DNA from: Haplosporangium gracile
Taxonomy: Eukaryota > Mortierellomycota > Mortierellomycetes > Mortierellales > Mortierellaceae
DNA: 27,931 nucleotides
Assembly (NCBI GenBank): GCA_015499985.1
Contig: JAAAUF010000460.1
Span: forward strand, 4,591-32,521
Direction: 5' to 3'
Part shown: positions 19,987 to 27,931 of the stretch, piece by piece
How positions within the stretch are numbered: the stretch's first letter is position 1
Layout of the letters: every line of letters starts with the position of its first letter
Notes under the pieces: model-generated
The model's database searches: none
Told to the model about the DNA's origin: nothing
The model's input: the letters and a program-made list of their open reading frames with translations, nothing else
Position numbers and translations under genes: made by a program

Positions 19987-21959
19987 TCATTTTGAAAGAG
20001 TGCGCACGAGGTCATCGACGGGACAACGTTGCTGCTCAGTCTTGTCAAGGTCCTTGACCGTAACAACGCCCCTCTGCATCTCATCCGTACCAATCAAGAC
20101 CGCATGGCTAGCATTCATTTTGCTGGCCCTCGCCAATTGCTTGGGTAATTGGGATTTGGAGGAAGAACTGCCCGTCAAATGAATAAACTCGACACGCAAA
20201 CCCTTTGCTCTCAATGCCGCGCCGACAGACATCGCATGGCTGTGTAACGCCATGCCTGACGGTATGTTGTTGTGAACTTTATGTTCCGCGGAGAAATTAA
20301 AACCACCACCACCATTACGATCAGGGACAGGGATAATCGCAATGGGTCGAGCAGACAAGGGCACCTTGTCGTCATCGACCAGGAGGCTCAGTCGCTCCAA
20401 TCCTGCAGCCCATCCAATCGATGACACACCCACAGAACCGCCCATCTTCTCGACAAGGCCATCATATCTTCCTCCTGCCAAGACTGTACCCTGTTGTGCT
20501 CCAAGCAATGGACTTGTGACCTTGAACTCAAAGACCGTGTCCTGGTAATAGTCCAGTCCTCGGACCAGACGCGGGTTGATGGTGAAGGGGATGCCCATGT
20601 GCTCCAATGTTCTGGTGATGAATGAGAAGCGCTCCTTGGAGACTTCGCTGAGATAATCCGAGAGGACTGGACTGTTCTCAAGGATTTCAATGTCTTGAGA
20701 TGATTTCGAGTCCAAGATTCTCAGCGGGTTCGTTGTCAACCTAGCAATGAGTAAGTTGGATGTTAAGTCAGTGCTTTCTTTTTCCATTGCTCATTAGTTT
20801 TGGTCCGCGTCTGTTTTCCTCTGTTCAGGTCGTACCTGTTGACACTATCCTCTGAGAGTTTGTCGGTATACTTTGAAAGATACTCTGTTAATGCCGCCCT
20901 GTAGTTTTGACGAGAGACATTGTCACCCAGCGTGTTAATCTCCAGCTAGTAAGAGATAAAGTAGCAGCGATTAGAGTCAGTATTTGAAAGGGGACAACTG
21001 AATCTTTCAGGTGCGCTCAACCGAATGTTGACAGAGCAAAATGGCTTACAGATGCTGAGTTGAGACCCAAGCTTTTCAAGAACACCGAGGCGAGTTCGAT
21101 GGTCTCTACATCCGAGGAGGCATGGCTTTGTCCGTACACCTCAATTCCGAATTGTTCAAACTATGTATAACGCAAATAAAATAAAAACAACATGGTCAGT
21201 TGGGCCACTCATCCTTAACAGTGGACAAACCAAATAAATACGCCACCTATTTTTTTTTAGCACTAGTCAGGTTCTCATACCTGACGCAGGCGTCCCTTTT
21301 GAGGTCTCTCGTGTCGGAACATGGGTCCCGAGTAATAAAACTTTTGTGGCAGATCATTGTACAACTTTTGGCTGATCAGGGCACGTGTAATGCCGGCTGT
21401 GCCTTCAGGGCGCATTGTCAGGCGTGAACCTCCCTTGTCCTCAAAACTGTACAGCTCCTTGCCGACCACATCCGAAGAGTCTCCTAGTGTCCGCTCGAAC
21501 ACTTGAGAGTATTCCAGAATTGGCGTCGTAACCTAGAAAGGAGTAAATGGATCAATTGATCAGTTTGTTAAGGCTTGGTGTGATTTTCTGAGGAGACGGC
21601 TATCCAAGGGAAGTGGGTTGTTCGTAGGCGTGAAAGAGTATGCTTTAAGGAGGGTCCTACTGTATCCTCACCTGGTCGAATCCGTAGAGGCTTGCAATTT
21701 TTGCGCCCTTGTCGCTGATCCATTGGAATCTCCTGTTCTCGTCTCCGAACCTATCCTTCATTCCCCGCACCGGGTTTGTCTGTTCTAGAAAGGCAGTAAA
21801 TGGAGAGTGTTAGCTTTTTTCAGGAACCACTTTTTTTAAGGTGTTTCCATGACGAGACCGCAGCATCGTTTTTTGCTCACCATTGTTGGCCTTGGAGCCA
21901 AAACACCTGCAGAGGCTCTTTGCTGAATGTACACGTATCCGTGTTACTAGCGCTGCCAT
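19987..21959 (-). CDS. Histidyl-tRNA synthetase, bacterial type, probably mitochondrial (6 exons, 472 aa)
   Basis: It charges tRNA(His) with histidine. Exons on the minus strand are 21959-21881, 21784-21672, 21532-21281, 21160-21050, 20945-20836 and 20740-19987; introns are 95-139 bp and every phase joins. Class II features: TTPILE (66-71), RPEGT (105-109), motif 2 [20 protein letters not shown] (129-148), LVRGLDYY (280-287), [13 protein letters not shown] (305-317), motif 3 GLERL (335-339), and an anticodon-binding domain from about 352. The forms [20 protein letters not shown] and [15 protein letters not shown] follow bacterial HisS rather than the eukaryotic cytosolic enzyme. The N-terminus [20 protein letters not shown] has five basic residues and no acidic one, fitting mitochondrial import. 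A separate cytosolic HisRS is expected elsewhere. It shares a short divergent promoter with ROK1. Confidence 0.93.
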
Positions 21960-22243
21960 GAGGGAGAGAGAGGGAAAGGAGAGTGATGGTAGTAAACTGA
22001 ATGAAAAGAGTAAACTCCTCTTTGCCCCTCTGTCTGCGCCCAAAGCGCGTCCTTCGGAGGAGACCAACTGTCAATTTCAAAGCAGTCACAGGTAAACAAT
22101 TTTTTTTTTTTTTTTTTGTGCATGCCTGAACTCCACCTGAAAGAGCTACTCTCTCTCTCCTTCTCCTCCCATCACCCCGCCGCCCCCTGATTACCTACCT
22201 CCCTCCCTCCTCTTATTTCCCTTAATACATACACACACTCATC
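21960..22243. promoter_or_regulatory. Divergent promoter between mitochondrial HisRS and ROK1
   Basis: Only 284 bp separate the two start codons, so both promoters must lie here or overlap. It contains an uninterrupted run of 18 T (22100-22117) and, just before the ROK1 start, a CT-rich leader (about 22140-22215). Poly(dA:dT) runs of this length usually exclude nucleosomes in fungi. Confidence 0.6.
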
Positions 22244-24744
22244 ATGGACTTGTTTCGTATGCTCGGAGGCGGTGCTCGATTTGACAAGAAGCGCTTCAAG
22301 GAGGATATCGAGGTCTTCCAAGTATGTGCCTTTCCTCCACACTTTGTACTCTACACTTTGTACTCTACACTTTGTACTCCACACGTCGCTACACCCAACT
22401 GGAGCAACCAGCCCGTTCTTTCTTACAAAGAAGACACAACTGCCGAATTAAGATTGCTTATTCAATATCTTTACCCTTTTGCAAACTGAATCTTTATTAG
22501 CCCAAAGCTGCTTCTACTGGCCTGAATGCTGATGCCGAGGCTGCTCTTGCAACCGAGCTCGACTTTTTCAAGAACAAGAAGCCTGTCGCAAAGAAGGCAC
22601 CCGTCGCCAAGAAGTCCGTCAAGAAAGGTACAAACTATTCTATTTACCGTGCCAGAACTATGATACCGCATTAGTGATATCGCGTTATTATCAGGCTGAC
22701 ACATAACATTGTTAATTATTATCTCGAATAGCTAAGAGCGACAGTGAGAGCGAAAGCGATGACGACGACGATGAGGATGACAGCGGCGAGGATCAGACAC
22801 ACGAAGGCGATGATGAATCACAGGACGAGGACAGCGACGAGGAAGACTCAGAGGAAGACCAGGAGGAAGATAAGGAAGAGTCGATTGGATTCGACAGCAC
22901 CGAGCAGCTTTCATTGTTCCGCAGCCACTTGAAGATCAAGGTCTACGGTACCGATATCCCCAACCCCTTCAGATCCTTCAGCGGACTCGCCAAACAATAC
23001 AAATTGGAGCCCTACCTCGAGCGCAACATCCTCGCCTCTGGATTCAAGAAGCCTACACCCATTCAGATGCAGGCTATTCCTGTTATTCTTCATGTAAGAT
23101 TTTGGGCGACTTCTTACGCAAGATTTATAACACAAGCAAGTTTGCTCGAAGTTAACGAACCTGTTGATGTTTGAAAATGACCTACTAGGGACGTGATGTG
23201 ATGGCTATGGCACCTACTGGTTCAGGAAAGACGATGGCGTTTGTATTGCCCATCTTGCACGATCTCAAGGGACCCGAGAAGGTCGGCTACAGAGCTGTCA
23301 TCATCTCCCCCACCCGTGAATTGGCTACTCAGGTATGACTTCAGACGACTTCTGACTGCGGCACGCGGGATACTGGTGTTCAAACGGATCCTCAAAGGGA
23401 TAAAGAGGCTGACCCCGTTCATTTTCGTGTGCACATTATAGATCTTTAACCAAATCAAGAAGCTAAGTGTCGGTAGAAAGTTCAAGATCTGCATGTTGAC
23501 CAAGGCCACAGCCGCCACACAGGGACAGGCGCCTCATCTTCGCCAGAAATACGATATTCTCATCAGTACACCCCTTCGACTCGTTCACGCCATCCAGCAG
23601 GAAAAGATGGAGCTCGGACAGTAAGGAACCCATACTACACATTATTTATGCCCAGATTTCGCATGCTGTGACCTTGGCATACATCAAAAACTAACCCAAG
23701 GTTTATTTACAATATCTTTTATTAGCGTTCGTCATCTGATTCTGGATGAGGCTGATAAGTTGCTGGAGCAGGGATTCCTGGAGCAGACAGACGAGATTTT
23801 CGCAGCATGTTCGCACCCTTCCATCCAAAAGTCGCTCTTCAGTGCCACGCTTCCCTCAGGAGTCGAGGCTCTCGCCAGCACCTTTATGAGATCACCCCTC
23901 AGGATCGTTATCGGATCCAAGAACGCCGCCACAGAGACCATCAACCAGAAGCTTGTCTATTGTGGATCTGAAGAAGGCAAACTCATCGCTATCCGCCAGC
24001 TCATTCAGGGCGGCCTCAAACCCCCAGTCCTGATCTTTGTGCAGAGTATCGAGCGTGCCAAGGAGTTGTTCCACGAGTTGATTTATGATGGTATCCATGT
24101 CGACGTTATCCACTCTGAGCGTACAAAGGCCCAGCGTGACAAGATTGTCGAGAGCTTCCGTCAGGGCAAGGTGTGGGTCTTGATTGCCACAGAGCTGATG
24201 GCTCGTGGTGTGGATTTCAAGGGTGTGAACCTGGTCATCAACTACGATTTCCCTCAGACAGTCCAGTCTTATATCCATCGTATCGGTCGTACTGGTCGTG
24301 CTGGTCGTTCTGGAGAGGCCGTGACTTATTTCACTAACGAGGACCAGACCTACCTCAAGAGCATTGTCAACGTCATGCGGGAATCTGGATGTGAAGTCGC
24401 CGATTGGATGCTGGCCATGAAGAAGCCAAGGTAAGATTGCTGGACGAGAATAGGTGTCTTTAGTTTGAAGTGTGTTTTGACTTTCATTTGGAACCCATTT
24501 CCTAACATGTTCCTATATTTTTTGTGCTCACTCTAATAGCAAAAACGAGAAGAAGAACTTGAGAAAAATGCCATTGGGACGCAGCACGATTAACACAATG
24601 TCGTCATACGATAAGAAGAAGATTGCACACAAGCGGGATATGATTGCCAACAGCAAGAAGAGGAAGGCGAACGGAAGTGTCCCAGCACCTGTCAATGGTG
24701 TCGACAAGAAGAAGAAAAAGGCTACCCCTGCCGAATCTTCCTAG
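22244..24744 (+). CDS. ROK1: ATP-dependent DEAD-box RNA helicase Rok1/DDX52 (7 exons, 599 aa)
   Basis: Rok1 acts in the nucleolus on early pre-40S particles. Exons are 22244-22321, 22501-22627, 22732-23093, 23189-23332, 23442-23620, 23726-24430 and 24540-24744; introns are 95-179 bp and phases agree. After a short N-terminus ([18 protein letters not shown], typical of the family) comes a Lys-rich then strongly acidic Asp/Glu stretch (about 70-115). The helicase core has [10 protein letters not shown] (Q motif), APTGSGKT (197-204), SPTRELATQ (229-237), TPLRL, DEAD (304-307), SAT (336-338), ELMARGVD (453-460) and HRIGRTGR (481-488), all intact. The C-terminal tail is Lys-rich. The assignment to Rok1 rests on the N-terminal motif, IFNQIKKLS and overall length. 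Intron 1 carries a 14-bp tandem repeat. Confidence 0.93.
22339..22380 (+). repeat. Three tandem copies of a 14-bp unit in ROK1 intron 1
   Basis: ACACTTTGTACTCT occurs at 22339-22352 and 22353-22366, and with one change (last base C) at 22367-22380. It starts 17 bases after the 5' splice site. It explains why this intron (179 bp) is longer than the other ROK1 introns (95-109 bp). Confidence 0.92.
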
Positions 24745-24932
24745 TTATTTTCATTTAGACATTCCCATTCTCTCACTGCATCTTTTTTCATTCTTCGCAT
24801 TCAAAATATACTCGTTAATCACACATATATATCATGATGGAGGATTCAATGGCTGAAATAATGTTACAGATGATCTATTGTGTGTATAGTCTACATTGAG
24901 GTATCGTGGAAATAAGAGGACAAGAGACAATT

Positions 24933-25850
24933 CTAGAGCTTGACGAACTTGGCTTGGAGGAATCTCCGGTCAAGACTCAGATCCATGGCTCTGTTAATTG
25001 TCTCACGATGGACATACCCACACTCCTCCACCCTGAATCCCTCCTTCTCAAACAGCTCCGTCATCTGTTCGACCGAAAAGAAATGCGACATGGTTCCATC
25101 TTGACGGACATACAAGTTGGTATCCAGCATGTGGCCCGGGTTCGAACTGAACTTGACCTGTGCCGCATCGTACACTGCATAGTCTCGGAAACAAATCATC
25201 CCGCCGGGCTTCATGACCTCCTTGATATTCCGGACTGCGGCCTCGAGTTTCTCGACAGGGATAGCGGAGAGGACAAAGATCGAGGAGACAATGTCAAGGG
25301 ACCCTGCGGGGATGGTATCGGTAAGGGGGTCCTTGGTCAGGTCGCAGACGAAGGCCGAGCAGCGACCTTGGGGGTAATCCTCATGCTGTTTGACCAATTC
25401 GATGGCGTGGGGTGCGAAATCGCAAGCGTACATGAACAACCGTTTGTTGAGGTCCAGAACTGGGAAGATGAAGTTTCCAACGCCACAGCCAATCTCTAAG
25501 CAATTGATGGTCCTCTCGTTGTCTCCGTCGGCGGTCGTCTTTTCACTAAAGATGGAGAACTCACGCTCGATCCAGTGGCGGTCCTTGTAGAAGCGGGTCT
25601 CGTTGCGTTTGTAGAAGCGGTCCCAGTTCTTAGCGGCCTCGTTCTTGTACTTGTTGACCCAGAAGGGTTTGATGGCCTTGTCCTTGGAGATCACACCCTG
25701 GGCGTATTCGAGCTTCTCGGGCGAGATGATGGATGCTGGGAGGGGTTGTTGGAGTCTGACTTGGCGGGCTTCGATACTTGACTGTTGCTGCTGCTCCTCT
25801 ACTCCTGCTCCTGGCGCTACTGAGTCCTGTAGTGGTTGTTCGTGAGCCAT
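24933..25850 (-). CDS. SAM-dependent methyltransferase, METTL2/6/8-TRM140 type (305 aa), likely tRNA m3C32
   Basis: Enzymes of this family make 3-methylcytidine at position 32 of some tRNAs. The family-specific N-terminal block KNWDRFYKRNETRFYKDRHW lies at residues 74-93. The SAM-binding motif I is LEIGCGVGNFIFPVL (118-132), followed by YACDFAPHAI (141-150), FVCDLTKDPL (167-176), SLDIVSSIFVLSAIP (184-198) and KPGGMICFRDYAVYD (214-228). YVRQDGTMSHFF (247-258) and a C-terminal RRFLQAKFVK resemble METTL6 more than METTL2. Which tRNA it modifies (Ser, Thr or Arg) cannot be decided. It is a single exon beginning at ATG 25850; residues 1-30 are Gln/Ala-rich and probably disordered. It stands head to head with MAK11 across a 294-bp promoter. 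Confidence 0.9.
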   Translation of the reverse strand: MAHEQPLQDSVAPGAGVEEQQQQSSIEARQVRLQQPLPASIISPEKLEYAQGVISKDKAIKPFWVNKYKNEAAKNWDRFYKRNETRFYKDRHWIEREFSIFSEKTTADGDNERTINCLEIGCGVGNFIFPVLDLNKRLFMYACDFAPHAIELVKQHEDYPQGRCSAFVCDLTKDPLTDTIPAGSLDIVSSIFVLSAIPVEKLEAAVRNIKEVMKPGGMICFRDYAVYDAAQVKFSSNPGHMLDTNLYVRQDGTMSHFFSVEQMTELFEKEGFRVEECGYVHRETINRAMDLSLDRRFLQAKFVKL

Positions 25851-26144
25851 TGATTGATTGATATCGGTACTGGTTGTGTGAGGTTGTGTTGGAGGCGAAG
25901 AGGGAATTGAAGAGAGAAATTAAAAGAGCAAAAGGCCGTTGGCTACTGCTTAAATTTTTGTGCCTGACAGTGATCAAACTGGGGACATCGGTATGTGCAA
26001 AAAATCAACAGTGACTGCTTTCCTTATTTTCTTTTTTTTTTTTTTTTTTTTTTAGACGCTGAGGCATAGAAGGCATTGAGTTCTTGACGCTAGAGGGCAT
26101 TCCTTCCTTCTTCACATTCATCAACTCTCACACAACAACACATC
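25851..26144. promoter_or_regulatory. Divergent promoter between the METTL-type gene and MAK11
   Basis: The two start codons are 294 bp apart. The spacer holds an uninterrupted run of 22 T (26032-26053) about 90 bp before the MAK11 start, followed by a CT-rich leader (TCCTTCCTTCTTCAC). The design closely parallels the HisRS-ROK1 promoter. Confidence 0.6.
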
Positions 26145-27886
26145 ATGGATAAGCAAAAGAAACCTCTCAAGAGCGCACTCAAGAAGACCACCCCTGCCGC
26201 AGCTGCACCCGCAGCTCCCACCGCACAAAAGCGCAAGCACACACCCACTGTCTCCACAAAGCCCGCCGCCACCGTCAATAACAATAATAAGCGCACCAAG
26301 CCCGACCCTTCAAACAACAAAAACAAGACCGTCGCAGGATCAAAACCTAACAATAAGAAGGACGCGAACACCAAGCCTAACACCAACAACAACAACGGAA
26401 AGAAGGGAGGACCAGTCACTGGAGGCGCCAAGAAAGTTACTGTTGCCGCGCCAATCAAGAAGGTGGTTGCCAAACCCAAGAAGGTCGAGGTTGTTCCTGA
26501 GGGCGCCACCTTGGAGGATTTCCGAATTGTTACAGGAACTTATGAAAACATGCTCTATGGTGTTGATGCCTACTGGAATGAGGTAAAGAAAAATGCTAGA
26601 CTGCACGAGTTGTGCATTATTTATCTGTTATTTTTCAAGATGAGGTGGTCATAGATTGCAAACGAAACTAAACACGCTCTCTTGTCTTTCTAATGGTAAT
26701 TTAATACGGTAATAGGACATGACACTGAGACTGTCGCCAATTTTCATCTTTTCGGCACACATCGGCTGCATCAAATCACTAGCTATCGGCGGCCACCTCT
26801 TGGCCTCAGGCAGCACCGACGAAAAGATCCAACTCTACGATTTGAAGCGTCGCAAGGAACTGGGAGCCCTCCTCCAACACCAGGGCACTATCACCGCTCT
26901 GACCTTCCACACCAAAACCCATATGCTCTCTGGATCGGACGACGGCAAGATCTGTGTCTGGCGTACAAAGGACTGGGAGTGTCTCAAGATCATGAAGGGT
27001 CATCAGGCGTCTGTTCATTCGATTGCGATCCACCCTTCGGGAAAGATTGCATTGTCGGTTTCGGTGGATCATTCGGTTCGGTTGTGGAATTTGTTGCTTG
27101 GAAAGCAGGCTAGTATGACGCGCTTGAAGGGGGAGGGATTGAAGGTTGTTTGGAACCCTTCGGGTACTGGATATTCGATTATGTTTGATCAGGAGGTTGG
27201 CATGTACGACATGGCCGTAAGTCTTTTTTTCTCTTTTCCTCGCGTTTCCGTTGTAATACACTTGCTATTATATTTTTTTAGTTCCACGCGACTAACTATC
27301 ATCTTTACTTGATGAACTATGTGGAGAATAGACGGCAAAATGCATCCGCACGATCAAGCCCGCAAAGAAGACACGTCTGAACACAATGATCTACTACAAG
27401 GACGACTACTTGGTGGTCGGCTGCGAGGACAAGATGGTCCGGATCTACAACACCGCCACGGGCGCACTCGTCAAGACTCTTGTTGGCCACGGCAACCGTA
27501 TTAAGGACCTCGACCTCGTCACTGTGCCCTACACCCCCGAAGAGACTTCTAACAAGGACTTTGTGGGCCGCCCCGGAACCAAGATGTGTGATCTTTTGAC
27601 GAGTGTTTCCTCGGAGGGCAAGATCTTGGTCTGGAACCTGGAGGATGCTGTTGCACCTGCTGCTTCGGCAGAGGAGATGATGATGAAGACGTTTATTGGA
27701 GAGCACAAGACGGATATGAGAGTTACCTGTGTTTCGGTCCAGAAAGGAATCTGGAAGAATAATGGTGTTCAGAGCTTTGTTGCTGATGGTGAGGAGGAGG
27801 AAGAGGAGTCTGAGGATGAGGAGCTTGAGGGTACCGCTGCTGCTGCTGCTGAGGATAGCGATGAAGAGGAGGAAGACAGCGAATAG
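26145..27886 (+). CDS. MAK11: WD40 ribosome-assembly protein Mak11/PAK1IP1 (3 exons, 497 aa)
   Basis: Mak11 is a nucleolar WD-repeat factor needed for 60S subunit assembly; the animal homologue is PAK1IP1. Exons are 26145-26582, 26716-27216 and 27332-27886, joined at phase 0. The first 115 residues are a low-complexity Lys/Ala/Asn/Pro segment. The family's opening GTYENMLYG (131-139) follows. Then come IFIFSAHIGCIKSLAIGG, LLASGSTDEKIQLYDLKRRK, HQGTITALTF, GSDDGKICVW, HQASVHSIAIHPSGKIALSV and SVDHSVRLWNL: clear WD repeats in Mak11 order. The third exon has VVGCEDKMVRIYN and SSEGKILVWNLED. The tail is highly acidic (Glu/Asp with an Ala run), ending in EEEEDSE, common for nucleolar proteins. The stop is TAG at 27884. 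A similar basic/acidic tail design is seen in ROK1 nearby. Confidence 0.92.
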
Positions 27887-27910
27887 TGTAGTAATACAAA
27901 GAGCCCGGCC

Positions 27911-27931
27911 TTTTTTTTTTTTTTTTTTTTT
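27911..27931 (+). repeat. Poly(T) run at the right edge
   Basis: A T-run of about 20 bases closes the window 25 bases after the MAK11 stop. It is either part of the MAK11 3' flank or a site where assembly stopped. Confidence 0.8.

Noticed and set aside
19426..20182. Long plus-strand open frames with hydrophobic Leu/Ser/Pro text
   Set aside because: They come from a pyrimidine-rich stretch and then overlap the HisRS coding strand in antisense; no start context, domain or splice pattern supports them.
22628..22731. Possible C/D box snoRNA in ROK1 intron 2 (ATGATA and CTGA strings)
   Set aside because: The C-box match is poor and there is no terminal stem, so the resemblance is not better than chance.

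Overview
The window looks like nuclear DNA of a filamentous fungus. Most genes carry short GT-AG introns, mostly about 80-240 bp (extremes 372-622 bp). Their start codons sit behind pyrimidine-rich leaders, and the proteins are clearly eukaryotic: a Spo11 homologue, a mitochondrial glycine dehydrogenase, and the ribosome-assembly factors Rok1 and Mak11. The style of the F-box gene (an opening like LEIPEILEQIL followed by leucine-rich text, with a decayed tandem copy) suggests an early-diverging fungus such as Mortierellomycota. That placement is an inference from general resemblance, not a search result.

Layout, left to right: spacer 1-652; a four-exon GNAT-type acetyltransferase (minus, 653-2600); a decayed F-box pseudogene (plus, 3182-5019); its intact intronless paralogue (plus, 5407-7827); a spacer with a possible gene relic; an intronless, unusually long SPO11 (minus, 8584-11685); glycine dehydrogenase P protein GCV2 in three exons (minus, 12184-16249); a promoter-like spacer with an 88-base assembly gap and a weak small-ORF candidate; a low-molecular-weight protein tyrosine phosphatase in four exons (minus, 17704-19085); a six-exon mitochondrial histidyl-tRNA synthetase of bacterial type (minus, 19987-21959); the DEAD-box helicase ROK1 in seven exons (plus, 22244-24744); a METTL6/TRM140-type tRNA m3C methyltransferase (minus, 24933-25850); and MAK11/PAK1IP1 in three exons (plus, 26145-27886).

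The right third is enriched in protein-synthesis genes: tRNA charging, tRNA modification and assembly of both ribosomal subunits. They lie in two head-to-head pairs separated by about 285-295 bp. Each shared promoter holds a long poly(dT) tract. The left part is more accessory in character.

No CRISPR array, rRNA, convincing tRNA, transposon or virus-derived gene was found. I did not find a clearly new multi-gene system. The observations most worth following are the bacterial-type mitochondrial HisRS, the enlarged SPO11, and the tandem F-box copy in decay. Exon boundaries were worked out by hand from splice signals, phase continuity and family similarity. No database search was possible.
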